Below are positions 12,231 to 26,300 of a stretch of DNA of 64,000 nt, piece by piece. The position numbers and the translations under genes are program-made. The DNA lies in the NCBI GenBank assembly GCA_963169105.1, contig OY720636.1, forward strand, positions 76,992,123-77,056,122. The letters are read 5' to 3'. The notes beneath the pieces were generated by a model, which worked only from the letters and a program-made list of their open reading frames with translations, searched no databases and had not been told where the DNA came from. Numbering within the stretch: position 1 is the stretch's first letter; every line of letters starts with the position of its first letter. The DNA is from Ceriagrion tenellum. Taxonomy: Eukaryota; Arthropoda; Insecta; Odonata; Coenagrionidae.

Positions 12231-15200
12231 ATAAATTTCACTCATCTGGAGTACCATCTTTTCTTGCTGATTCCTCCCACATTTCAGAACTATTTCACAG
12301 AAATTACTGCCAAAATTTATCCTCGATTTTCACATGTCACATGTTTATGCAAATTCTAAGATATGAAATCATCTTACGCTCTTTTTTAGCATATTATGGA
12401 GGTTCCTTTAAGGTAAAAGAGACAGGCTCATATGATTCCATATGGATTAATTATATGCTATGATTCATCATTACCACCATGGTAATAATCTTATCACTCT
12501 ACCTTATAGGTGCAACCTTTCACCACATAATGGAATATAGTGTCCATGATTTTGAATGCAAGGTATTGACCGTTGTGGTGTCATTTTATGCTGCCTTTAC
12601 AATGCATTATAGTTAGAGATTTTGAAAATTACTGTGGTAATTTTCATAAATTGCCATGGTATTTTATGTTATTTACTGCAGCTCCAGACCACTACCATAA
12701 TTTTCGGAAATATTCACCTCCGTCTCAGAAATTTTTCATACGATTGTATTCCTAATATATTAATTCAAGCCGAGTCTAAATATACGGATTCAACATTAAT
12801 TATAAATTAAGACAAATGCAACTCATTTGTGGAATATTTTTACTATGTAGTGGAATATCTAAGGGGCAATTATTTTCAACAGTTTGAATGAAAATTTCTC
12901 ATACCAAACATAAGAGTGCTGGATAGCACAGGCTACCACACTTACTTTAAAATTTCCTTTATTTCTAATTCATTAATGGAACAATTGCATTGGTTTAGTT
13001 GCTGTTAACTTGCTATTGCACTCGGCTTTCCTATCAAATCCTCTATTAGCAATTAATTGCAGAAAATTCAAAATTACCAGAAAATTGCCATAATTTACCA
13101 CAGTATAATTTAAGCCAAATAAAAATTACAGTAATCTACACATATCTAGTTAAAATATGCCTTGTCATATCAGTCAAGCACCACCTCAGTTACCGCTTGC
13201 CGCAAAGCTTTGCAGTCTGCAAAGCACAGCTTATTCCAGGTATCCTGTGCTAAGATTGTCAGGGTAAGTGTTGTCCTTTTACCAATAATAATAGTAATAT
13301 CTTTACTCATCTATTGCACAACAAGCATTGTGGTAAATATCGTCAGTTGTAATACACCTCATGTGAGGATACAGGAAGAAGACAATACACTGAATACAAA
13401 ATGCTTTTCTCATATAAATATTATTTATACTGATTAGGTAGGAATGAGTGTTTAGGATTCATTATATTTGGAAATTTTATCGTGAAAAATAGTGTCTTTA
13501 GACTGTAAATAGGAAATTTTTACAAAATGAACATACACTACTTTGCATGTGGGCAATTGTCTATTTTTCTCCTGCAGTAAAGTGGTTGATACTCTCAACA
13601 ACAATGCCTTGGATTCAAGGCACGCAGTGCTGGCCAAGTGCAAGTCAATGCAATGGTCAAGCATTCTTAATGAAAACAACATCATACTCCACACTTTTTT
13701 CCACAATCCACCTAGTGACGCCCGAGACTATTACTGAAAGTCAATGTATGTATGTTCAGGCATGAGCAAAATTTCTTTCTTCAGCCTCATACTGATAGAA
13801 GCATTTGTGGAGTAGCTGGGCCACTCAGTAGAACCAGAAACTTCCATCCATGCCATGGATTTTCCCACATTTTTACCTGAAATTGCGATATTTACTTGTA
13901 ATGAGGCATAAATAGAGTGGTGGTAGAATTTTACTCTTGATAGAGACGGATACGTTACTTCTTGATTTAAAAATATGTGAATACAGAGAACTAATTTGAA
14001 ATCGAATTTAGTTTGATTGGTTGATAAAATGAAATTCATGTGAAACCTGCTTAGCTAGGTTACATAACCAAGCAACTAACTCACAGTTTATGTCTTGAAA
14101 TTGGGGCAAATTTAAAAAAAATTTATAAAAAAAATTAAAAATGTTTGATAAAAATCACAAATATGTGTTAAAATGCTGTCACCGATTCAAAAACACTGCA
14201 AAGAAGAACAAAACATCAGTGCCAGGGTAAATATTCAGAAAGCTGAACAGAATTGAAGGTGTTAAGAGATTCATGAAGTCATGATGACAGCAGAAGACAT
14301 GGCGTGTCAGTGGCCTCCAAGGCTACAGTCCAGCTGACTGAAATTTCATTAATGTTCCACTCGGATAATTTCATTCTTCTGATCCCAGTTTTATATCTAA
14401 AGCTATTTTGTTTCTGACAAAGATTTACTGAGTACTATTTAAGTGATAGAAGTGGACCAATAAGAGAAAAATAATGGAACTGGTGTTATGGATGATCCCG
14501 TATGCGAGACAGGACTCGATCACACTTTTAATTATGTTGTGGATTCTTGCCCTGGGGGCCAAGGATCGAATAATCACAAAGAGGTTTTGAAAGGAAAATG
14601 AAAGTTTATTTAAATTAAGTAATTGATCATTTCATGAAAGGAACCCTAAATGTGCATCTTGAAAATCCAAACAAGAACGTTACCATGTCTTGGGAAGGAG
14701 AGAAATTGTGGTACAGGCATGGATGGATGGCCCACACCTCGACTCATCCATATCGGTTACATGGCTTACCTGAATTATGACCATGGACCAAAATGACCCA
14801 CTTGGCCCAACAGGGTCCAACTGACCACTGACTGGGCGATTATATAGCAAAACCGAGACTGATGTTTTCGGCCAGGTGACGATTGATGTCAATGAAAGTG
14901 AAAGGTTATACTTCCAAGACCGTTTCTCTTTGGCTATTCTGAGATCTTCCAAATAGCATACAAAAGAGAAATTTAGTGAATGAATGCTTAAAAATAGAGG
15001 AAATCCAACTGATTCCATCTTGAAGAGAGTGAAACTCAACCATTAATATCCAGGTCACAACACTGGATTGATATTCATGGGTGTGTTTAAGATAATATAT
15101 TAATTGAACTATAGTCTAGTGCCATTGGCTGCTATTCTGAAAATGAGAAGCAACCATTCTATTCCCATAATTGTGTCTCAAGGCAGTGTTTCTCCAAAAA

Positions 15201-15429
15201 TGTTTTTATGGCACTTTTAGATGCAATTCAGATGAAAAGCGTGATCACTAACCATTCAGAATGCCAGCCTTTGTCTCATTGAAGGTAAGATGCACGTTTG
15301 CTGGTGGCTTGTTCCTACTGGCATGGACTGGGTTGAAACAATACTGTTTTCTGAGATTCCACACTCATTGAGAAAATATTCACATTGCAGAGACATTAAG
15401 GTCCAGGATGAAATAATTTAAAACCATCA
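12231..15429. other. Intergenic region between DIMT1 and ptc
   Basis: AT-rich, with several open frames of 60-120 codons that lack conserved motifs or credible splice context. No gene, RNA or clear repeat is identified. Confidence 0.5.
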
Positions 15430-15439
15430 CGTATTACTT

Positions 15440-16730
15440 TGAGTTGTCTTTATTCATTAACTACAAGACATTCATTGTCCTTGAATACTCATAGGTTAAA
15501 AAGAGGTATTTATGCTTTGTTCTCATAGGACTATTTTCACATAGAAAATAAAATATTATGCAGGACAAATATACTTACATTATTTACTTAAAACTTTCTT
15601 ACAAATCAGCCTTCTACAAAATTTGTACACTTTTTACAATTTTCATTTAACTTAAAATGACATACTTGCCATGCAGCACATAAATAGTGGCTTTCACCCA
15701 TAATATTTTACAAAATACACAAACTGGCACAATGTCATTCAGTATAAATACAATGAGTTTCATGGAAATATATGAACAACCACATAAATATTGAATTCAC
15801 AAGGGGTATGATTTCTATGAGACAGACAAGTGACAAAAAAAACAGTGATGAGCAAATGGATATTTGTGTGATAATAATAACCTCCGACCCACTCATTTCC
15901 AAGGTCCAATTCTCAAAGCCACAATCAATAAAATTGTGTGTATAATTTATGATATTCTAATAAAAAAAAGAAGACCTGTGAAATGCATGCTAGGAAAGTT
16001 CCTCATCAGGAGGACCATTACCACTGAGCTCTGAGAACTTGTGAAGAGTGCAATGACCTTTGAGAAATGGACCCCAGGTGTCAAAAATCTTGATTGATTG
16101 ATTCACCAAGTGGAACATTAACAGAAAACATGACATCAGTTTCTGTGGTTCCAAATGGATACGTTTTTATTTTACGACACTCGAACCTGCATGGGTCTCA
16201 TTAACCTAAGGAGGGACACTGTAACATTCATTGGGGTGCATTTTTCTTTAGGTATAGGTACATTTATGAGTAAGAAAAAAACAGAGGCACAACCAACACG
16301 TGAATGTAGGTGGCCAGACAGGTACTTTCAGTTGTAGGGTTTTCACTTAGTATTCATGACTTCTCAACACCAAGGAAGTTTCATGACTCTCTTCCATCAT
16401 CCTCGAAGTTCATCAAAGAAGTTAATCACCACAGTTGACTATGCGTTGCAATAGTAAATGCACAATATTTAAGCAGAATACTGTCATCATTTTTGGTGCT
16501 CATTGAAGTACGGCACAAAGGGTCAATACACATTCATTAATTTTCCCAAAGAGAGAATAGCACGGCAACACCAACACTGTACTGGGATTCCCCAACCCTT
16601 TCTTGAATACTGATTGAGTTTTGATACTGTAGAGAAAAGCTGCTATTGAAAATAATCCTGATATAACCCAACAAATGAGGGATTGGTAACATAGCACCAT
16701 AAATGAAAGAAGTCTTCTCGGCATGGGACC
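15440..16730 (-). other. ptc: Probable ptc 3' UTR exon
   Basis: A strong acceptor (CATTGCAG with an upstream pyrimidine stretch) ends at 16731 on the minus strand, downstream of the ptc stop. The donor GTAAGT just after that stop could splice to it. The first AATAAA on the minus strand is at 15449-15454. The exon would be non-coding, about 1.3 kb. This is inferred from splice and polyadenylation signals only. Confidence 0.4.
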
Positions 16731-17228
16731 CTGCAATGATAGAAAGAGATGTTCAAGTCAGTACTCATGCTCAGAGATATAAAAAACAAATCATTAAAAA
16801 GATTACACTCCCATAAATTATTGTCCAAGAATGTATTCACAAAATCTGATTGTAAAGTTTTTCGAGGGCAAGGTATGTTTCAGGAATCTCTTCATTTTTA
16901 GAGAAACAGGAAAAGTTAGTAGCTCAAATTTAGTGACAAATACATGTAACAAGAAGCATAAAAAATAAGTTTACTAACTTTAATAGACTCAAAATTAGAA
17001 CAAAAACCCACAAATGATAAATTGGAATACAAAAGAGATCGAAATAAAATTAGTAACATTACAATATTATTTAAAACAGAAAAATTCAAAAATTATATCC
17101 TAACTTCATTATAAACATTCCAGGAAACATTATGGATTTAAAGTCATGAAGCAAATTCAAAAAACCATAGTAACACCAAGCATATTACTGATTTCAGTCA
17201 AAAAGAGTAAAGGTCTTTGTACTTACCA

Positions 17229-17326
17229 CTAGGAGTATTTTCCGGAACCTGCATCTGAGGATGAATCTGTACCAGATGTGTGATCACGATACCGTCTCAC
17301 TCTTATAGGCTCTCTCTCTACGCTAC
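17229..17326 (-). CDS. ptc: ptc last coding exon (C-terminus and stop)
   Basis: After acceptor CTCCCAG the frame reads SVEREPIRVRRYRDHTSG, TDSSSDAGSGKYS and TAG, completing a serine codon split with the previous exon. The donor GTG|GTAAGT lies two bases after the stop, so the 3' UTR is probably spliced. It is short, but supported by phase, both splice sites and coding-like composition. Confidence 0.8.
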
Positions 17327-20300
17327 CTGGGAGGGAGTAATGTTGAAATTTAGAGACATGACGCCTAGACGCAAATCCACACAAAAAACTTAGGTCTAAC
17401 GATCAAATACTTCTAAGCATACATCAGCCCTTTTTCAATGATTTTTCCATTTGACATACCACTGAATACAGTTAAATATGCAAATTCAACATGAACATTG
17501 AGTTGATAGAGAATTATGGACAGTGATATCAGCCTGAGCAAAAAGTATACCAACATCTCTTGAAGAATTGGGAGACCAACAAAGGTGACAAAAATACTCC
17601 ACAGAGCATAATCAAAAACATAAGACTCACAGGCATCACCAAAAGTACTGGAACAATTATCTAATGAAAAATTTAGTACGCCCCAAAAAATTCAGAAGAC
17701 TGATTAGCATTTTAAGGGGAAAATTAGAAGTACATTTCATTCATTCATTGTATTTAAATAATGTTTTTAACCTTTTACTGCCCCTGTCTAAATGTCTTCA
17801 AAACCAAAGGTAAAATTAAAACAATAAAAGTATTAAAGTTCATACATATATTTATTTACCAAAAGAATTGAGAAAAAACAACATTCTGATGTGATCTGTA
17901 CACAGAAACTTCCACTTTTTTTTACTTTTCTTCTGAGTGCACAGCCAAGCCACATCCCAAGGAATATGGATTCTATTTTTTTGACAGATATCTCAAAAGG
18001 TAGTGCAATGAATGACAAATCATTTGATACCATTGGGAAGATGAGGTCCTTTTCTTTGTGATGACACCAGATTCATTGAACGTCAGGAGATATCTCACTT
18101 GAACCGCCTCACAAGAGTACATACAACAAAATTCAAGGCACTCAAGTGGAGAAAATAATAGGGAGTTACTCACTTGATAGGGGTCCGTGAACCTCCAGTT
18201 TCACCTTGGCTGTGGCTGTAACTTTTGTTGTTGTGACATGTGGCACAGAAGACGTAGATGTTGTTGTGGTGCTACACTGACCCGGAGGAGGGGTATGGGC
18301 TGCACCTGAAGTTTCACTCGACGAAGAGACTGATGATGAGCATTCTGAATGCTGCTGATTTCCCTGCAATGAATAATAAAAGTTTTATGATAAGTAAAAT
18401 TTACTCGCTAGACCTATAAAAATTCACCCACAGAAATATATAGTTGACCATCAAATATTTCAAAAATTTTTTCTCAAGCATAAAAAAAATTACAGAAATT
18501 TTTTTACATCCCCAAAGGCAATTTTCAACACAACTTTGCCATACAAGTCTACCATACTTTTGACTTTTGGAGAACACACCTCAATCAAACAATATATATG
18601 ATCCTCCCATCACTTTTCCCTCAAGTGCTGTATTCATGGCCATCTTATTGTAATGATATTTTAGCACTGTGAGCACTAACACTTGAAGCTGAGTTAAGTA
18701 ACCAGAAAATTAAGGGGCTGGACATTTTTAATCCTTTGGAAGAAGAAAAAACTCAGTTCATTTTGCATGGTGAAGGCTTTTTGGGTTTTACAATGGCCAA
18801 ATCACCAGAATACTACAGAAACAACCACATGCTGGGAGTTAGCATAAGTAGAACGTGAGATCTCAGGACAAGCATGTGAGGACTTCACCCAGAATCTTTG
18901 GTCTGGTTCTGAAACTAGTCTTCTGAAATGACAGCTGCAGTCATGGAAACTCACCTTGTTCTGTGGATTTGAAGGCGAAGGCGGTCGCCCTGAAGGTGGA
19001 TGGTGATATGACGTCGTAGTCGTCGTCTCCAGTACCAATTCTGGCTGGACCAATATGGTTTGCTGTTGCTGCTGCCCATCACTTGACATGGCCCCACCCC
19101 CCAGCCCCTGGTTGCTCGCCGCCGAGTTCCATGAGGCCTCCTCAGTAATGGTGGTGAGGGATGGCTCCCTCCTGTGCAGGGGGATAGGTGCTGGGGCCCT
19201 CCGGCTGCCGTGGCACGATATGTGCCCACTCGACGACCCCCACGACCTGTCCTGGTCACGCTGGCTGCCTCGACGATGCCTTGGCAGAGGGGAAGGCTCA
19301 GGTGATGGTGTAGACATGCGCTCGGGATTGTCATGAGGGACAACCTGCAAGGGAAATTGGAAATTGTGGTGAGTATGTCAGCAGGAAGAAAAGGGAACAG
19401 TAGGGATGATGTTGACCACGGTGCCATTTAAAACAACATGGACAAGGAAGACGAAAATCTAAGACATAATAGTAATGATGCTGGAGAACTTATTCAAAAC
19501 AAAGATATTTTTAAATATATGCAAACATAACACAAAGAAGAGGAAAATAAGGATTATTCATGCCATTATGGCCTGGCTTCCCGAAAAAAGCATCATGACA
19601 CCGTTTTTCAGTGTATTTAATAAGCAACACACCAGTAAATTTTTATGGGTTAAAAATAAAAGAGAGAAAACAAGCTGAGATATTTACATAAGAAGAACAA
19701 AAACAATGCATTTGAATGCAATTATCGCACAGAAAGCTCTAGGTCAAGGACATATTTATAAGATGGCATTAAATAGGAACATATTTACAATGAAAAACCA
19801 ATGAGCAACCAAATTACTAGACTAAATGATTGTATTTCCCAAGAGTTACAATTTAGGAGATATTCAGAAACAAATTAAAATAATCATCTTATATATTAAC
19901 TAACGAGTGAAATGAAACATTGACAAGAAAGTATTGATCTATCACCATAAATTCTAAAAAACTAACCACTAGTGATTTTAAAGAAAGAAATAATAATTAT
20001 GAGGGAAAATTTATTTTCTAAAATAGAGAGGAAGTAAAGGTGAGTGAATCAAAGGGTCTTCCTATAGCTGATTGGCTCATCTCAAATCTTCAAACTTGCA
20101 CGAAGCACTATCCTGAGATAAAAGGCCAGCCCCAATAGGGTTTTACGGTCATTTTACACAAGGCACTTAATTGCACAATTTGAGGAACAGCAATTGTGAA
20201 AACGCAGACAAATAATTAGAGCAGGGGCAATTTTCCCATCCATCATTTAAGCAATTGCGGATGTATTCTTGCAATTAACCACTCCACACAAGTTTCAATG

Positions 20301-23300
20301 CACATCTGAATTCACATAACTTAACAGGGCAAGAGTTGTAAGGCCCTGATCAACTCACTGGTCATTCACAAAGAATCCCAGACTTTAAATAGTCAACCAG
20401 CAAAAAAAGACATTTTGTACGGGAAAAATCACTGAATTCACCCGTTAAAAACTGACAGAGCAGCAAATAATGAAAAATAGGACCCTTCCACAGGAAAACA
20501 CCTTTGTACTAAATTGAAACTCATCAATTACATAAAGAGAATAATAACATAGGGCAAAATGGCTTCAAAGCAAAAACCTTGGTAATTTTTTTGATTTCCA
20601 CTTCTACGGTTAGAAAGGAATAAATAAGTCTGATTTAGATGCAGTAAGTTCTCCATTTACGTCGGATATGAGTGTTGAAGAAGAGCGGTGTAAGTCGAAA
20701 CAATGTAAAACGGATCCAGATATTCGTGACCGCTTAAATACCAAGATAAATCAAGGCATTAATTTGTAAATTCGTTTTTTGCATTCATCTAGAAAAAACA
20801 GCTATTTCAGACATGATGATTACGTCTGATTATTCAAAAGACGCAAGCATAAGCATATTCGGTCTATTTTATTAGAATTAAAGTAGGAAAAATTTTCCAA
20901 CGACCCTTGTCAGCACGGAAGTAACATCGAGTCAGACCTAAATCGAGACGACACCTACCGAGAACTTACTGTATTAGATTGTGATGAAAAGTTTGCAAAC
21001 ACATAAATAGACTACGCAAGCTTACCTCAGCAGATGGTCCAATGAGGGATAGGAGAACAGGAAAGATGACTAGACCATTAAGCAGCCCCACAAGGATGAA
21101 TGCAAACAGCACGTGAAAAAAATACCTAGAAATATAAAAAATAAGATTATATGAGTGAGGATGTAAAATTTCAATATCTCAATACATAATTTTACTCCAC
21201 CACCATCCAATACGGAAAGATCAGCCTGAACATTGATATTGAGTGTAGGTTGCATGACCCGACTCAAATGTTTCAGAAAAATGGATACTACGTGAAGGAA
21301 TGTGTGTGCCAAGTGGAAGCTTAATGGATGGTGGAGTGAACGGTGGAAAGGATAAAGTGGGACAGAAAAGAAGAAAAACAGGGAGATTTAGAAGAGGGGA
21401 AAGGAAGCTGACGATAGAAATTAGAAACGGGCACAAAGGTGGCTGGAAGGGGTCCTTCGGTGTAATATCGTGCTGAAGGAGGAAGAGGGAAGCGCGTAGA
21501 GTAAACACGACGCAGACAGGAAAAGGCAGAATGAAGGGATGGAAAATATATGAGGAGTCGAGGACAACAAAATACAGAAATAGATACATATTAATTATAT
21601 TGCCTCAGGACAGATGTATTGGAACTTGTACGAGACAAAAGAAGACCTCTTTGCAGTTTTTCGAAGAGAAATATTAACCAATGTGACCAGTTTCGGTGCC
21701 TCACATGATTTACATCGTCAACTCTGTTTCCAGTGGTTGACGACTTAGTAATTAATTAAATGAGCGCGCGTGAACGCAGAAAACCTCTTTACGACCAAAA
21801 GTTTATTCAGAAATTTCATAAAAGGTATAACGGTAAGTATTTATATCAATATATTTTTTACCAAAACCTAATCAATCAATTGCACGATTAACTCGCCGTA
21901 ATGTTTATGACGTTATCCGTGAATCCAGAATTATCACATTTTCAAAATTAAGTCCCACTGGAGTGAACAGCCGCTCCATATCCCATGGAAAACCCAAATA
22001 TATTTTGGCAAATATCTCGAAAAATAGAGACATAAATGGTTGATATTTTGGCATCAATAGAAAGATGACACAGTTTTATTGAAAATAGGGCAGTATTCAT
22101 TGAATTGTTAAAGTGGTGATTTCTCCCTCGGACTTCCTTAAAAAAAATCTCGTGGTGACGCACCATCGCGTTCCTCACCGGGGACGCATACACCATTAGG
22201 GTTCTGCGGAGACGGGGGAGGAAGATGGGAGACGAGGATGAGAGGAGAGGGCGTTGTTTGGGGGGGAAAGAAGCAGGTGGCTGACGAGATGGCTTGCAAC
22301 AATGGGGGTCCGTCTCCATTGGTAACCCGAAACCACCCGAACACTACCGGCCTGGAGGGAGAATTACGAGAGCGACATGTTGCTCGTGTCGGTCGTCGTG
22401 AGACCCAAGAGCTGCGCACGCTCCCTCCGATAACGTACGTGGAAAGCCAGAGTTACGGTTGCTTCCAAGCGTCAACATTAGCTACAGTTTCTTCTCATAC
22501 GAAGCTTCCATATTTCCATTAACTTCAACTGCAGTTAGCAACATGTCTCCTAAGACGAAACGTCCGCCATGGTGACTTCAAATGCAGTAAGCCGAATGCC
22601 TCCTGAGACGAAACGTCCACATTTCTTCAATTTCAACAGCAGTTCGCCTCACGCTTCTTACGGCGAAACGTCTATGATTGCGTCAACTTCAACAGCAGTT
22701 AGCTCAACGCCTCCGGAGGCGAAACGAGCATAGTTTCGATAACTTCAACTGCAGTTCACCTCATGCTTCTTATGGCGAAACGTCCACAATTCCTTCAATT
22801 TCAACAGCAGTTTGCCACATGCCTCCAAAGGCGGAACGTCTACGATTGCGTCAAGTTCAACAGTCGCTGCTAAACGCCTCCAAAGGTGGAACGAGCACAG
22901 TTTCGTCAACTTCAGCTGCGGTCGGCCGCATGCCTCCTCCGGCGAAACGTTCACCATTCCTTCAACTTAAACTCAAATAACCCATTTCTTTTTCCGAGTT
23001 TCTCTTCGCGGATTCCGCACAATAGTGGGTCTTCAAATGAACGGTGGGCCGACTCCTTCCTTTTAACTTTTGCGACGAAGAGAAGATTTCCGTAACATTG
23101 CGGACATTAACCATTTTTCCCAACATTCAATCACTCATAATTACTTCATATATTAGCAACTTACATGACGTTAAAGATACCTTCCCTCCACTAACACTCC
23201 CCCATCCCCTCCGCGCTTCACTCGTTACTCCCGCATTTCCCCAAAATTAAGACCGACAGGCGCAAACAATGGTGATGGCAATGTCGACAATCCATCCGAC

Positions 23301-26300
23301 CACATCTTTAAGCCTTCCTATACCACATCCTTCAAGCTCCAAAGGTGGTTAGTGGAATTCTTAAATTTTTAGGGAATAAAACAAAAGTACATCTTAAAAA
23401 AGGGTATTGAAATTACAATCATTTATTTATTTCTTTCTTATTGTCCCAGACAGTTTTCCCCTTTTGAGCGATACAAATTAAGAAATGCCACCTATCAACT
23501 CGCATATATATTTGAATTTATAAAAAGTGTTCCTCTCAATTCTCTAAGGTGATCGGGATTACACCGCGTATCACGAAAAGTAATGGCTGAATCGAAACTC
23601 TTCTCGTGGGCAAAATAGAAGGCTGTCCAGTTGCGAACAATCGAGAACCGTGGTCGACGATGGGTACCGATTGTTACAACTATTGTCCCTTGATGACATA
23701 AAAATCCGTACTTGCACATCGAAGTGCTACTTGAAAGCGACTAGTAACGCTTCTGCTGTAAGAGTAACTTATGGCCGTTTCACGCGAGAGACAATTTCGC
23801 GGGCAAGGAATTAGAACAGGGACGTTCTTCCCCATCGGTCGCTTATTCATTTGGGCATGCATTCTAAATATTTCACCGCTCAGCACGACGCAATTTTCAA
23901 TGCACATCCCAGACGTACAGATTGTGCAATAAATAGCCTCGTGTAAAACGGCCTTTGCACGCGTAAAACCCGCCTCGAGGAGTTTTTTTTTACCGTGTGT
24001 GTATATAACGCCGCAAGAGTAAATCTCGGGTGAGGTGGGGGTCGCAAGGGGGGACTTATGATGCCGCATTGAGGGGACACCACGGCCTTTATACGAGGCG
24101 ACCCGAGACCCGAGAGGATGAGGAGAGGAAGCAGATGGAACACGGGAGAAGAGTGGGTGGTGAGGGAGAGGTAGGAGGCCGGGCCGGCAGGGAGAGATGG
24201 ATCTGGCAACGCCGCCTGCCGACTCGTGGGTGGTCCGCCTTTTCCATCTCCGATGCCTAACCCTCCCCTCCCCTCCTATCCGCAACCTCCCCCTCCCCCA
24301 CCCACCCACCCCTCACTCCCTCCCTTACCAACGTCCCCTCTAGCGTGGTGGAAAAAAAATAGATATATAAAAATTAAAGAAAATAAAAACCTTTTTTTTT
24401 CCCTCCTCCATCACGGCCGGGGCAAGTTAAGAGTCTTCCCCCTTACTACACACCCAGGACCCCGCCCAGATGGAGAGAGATGGGAGGGTGGGATTTTACC
24501 CATGCGCCAAATAACGCCGACAAGGGAGGATCTAGTAAAACCATTCACCGCTTCCTCCTTCCCCTTCCCTACCCCTACCACCCGCTTTCCCCCTCCCCCT
24601 TCCACCCAAAAGATCCTTTCCCCATTCATTTGGGTCGGTGCTCAAAACCGATAGATTGGTGGCATACCGATAAATGAATGGTGCCCATCGACGGAAAGAA
24701 AGACTTTTCATCAACCTGTTCACTCATCACGGGATGGCTAAAACTGAAGGTCGCGGGTTCGGGTCCCGTCTGGGTGGGTATTTCACCATCCAGGGCATGG
24801 CTGTATATGCACCTTATTAGCCTAACACGCAAGAAAGGACTTCCTAGTCCTAACTTCGCTCTAAATAAAGCCGACATTATTACCATCATAATCTTTCGTT
24901 TTCAAGATTACAAATTCAACGAAAGCGTGCTGAAAGAACGAGAAAAAAGTTGACGCACTTACTTTTCCTCGACGAGTAAGCTAAATGGGACAATGTTCAG
25001 TAAAGAGTGGTAATATCAACAAATTTTTAAGGAAAATCACGAAAGCTCACAGTGCCTTAGGCACGAAGTTAAGCTATGACAATAAAAATAGAAGTGGCTG
25101 GCAGAGACGCTTTCAGCAGAAGTAGGGAGCACCATAAAGGAGGCATCACAGTGAATGTTGGCATCAATGTATGTAATACATTCCACGCTTATCGTTTGTA
25201 TGGTTTAATAAAACACTGCTTTCACTTAGGGCATGTCTCGTTTACTAAACAACAAAAATTAGTCACGAAATACATAATTATTCGGCGAATATACTTCAAC
25301 GAACACTTTCTCCAGCCATAGGAACTCCATTCACACATTAAGACTTAAACTATTGTGGAAATGTACAGATGATAAAACAAGATTGCCAGGTGCCCATATT
25401 TTGACTGAGAATTAGATTCCCAGAAAAAAACCTCTCTTCTTATAAAACAGGGTGTTGCGGCAACGGTACTTAACAATAGACAGAAAAATACCACTCTTTC
25501 CTACGTTTCACCTATTCTCGCATTCGACGATTTATTTACACGCATATTATTACTGAACACGAATTATTGACAAACATATATTTAAGGAGGAAAAATGAAT
25601 CCTCTTCCGCCGACGAAGAAGACTTGATTGTCGAAACGTTCAGCAATTTTTGTGTCAATTTTACATGCCTCTATGTTCTCTATGTATTTCATAGGTCTCA
25701 GTTATATTTTTTATGTGCATCGTCGCCGAGAAAGTTTTTCCCAAGTTATCCCAATGCAGTTTGAGTTTTCTACTCCTTTCCTCAATGCATCTCAGTAGCA
25801 AAATATCTGCAGAGGTAAAATCCTACAACTATCCGTTGAATCAAATCCAATAAGGATGTAAAAAATTCTTATAAAGCAACAAAATATTAAAATACAGAGC
25901 AAGCCGGATAATACGGCACGTCGGGAAATGAGGACTTGGATAACCGAGACTAAAATAGTATTCGCATTCACATCTCTCTCCTACGACTACGCAAATTTCA
26001 CGAAAACCTCGCACTACTTATCATTTACGAACCGGTCTTTCCTTAGACTGTCTTTTTCGGCGAAGTACTTGAGCGAGCATCGCGCCTTTTCCCGTTTCCC
26101 ACCACTTCATATCTCGAGCGAGGGACCTTGGCCTTAAGAGACTGTGCAAACGTCGCCAGCCTTGACCGAGATAAGACTTACTCTGCTGACTTACAACTAC
26201 TACCATCGCCACGGGAGAGAAGGAATGGTTAGCATTTACGCGGAAGGCGGCATTTTCTCACGGACAAATGAAACGCGAGGAGATAACACATCGATCACAT

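Noticed and set aside
24226..24654. Pro/Ser-rich open frames in 24.2-24.7 kb
   Set aside because: Low-complexity pyrimidine-rich DNA, with no domain, splice context or conserved motif.
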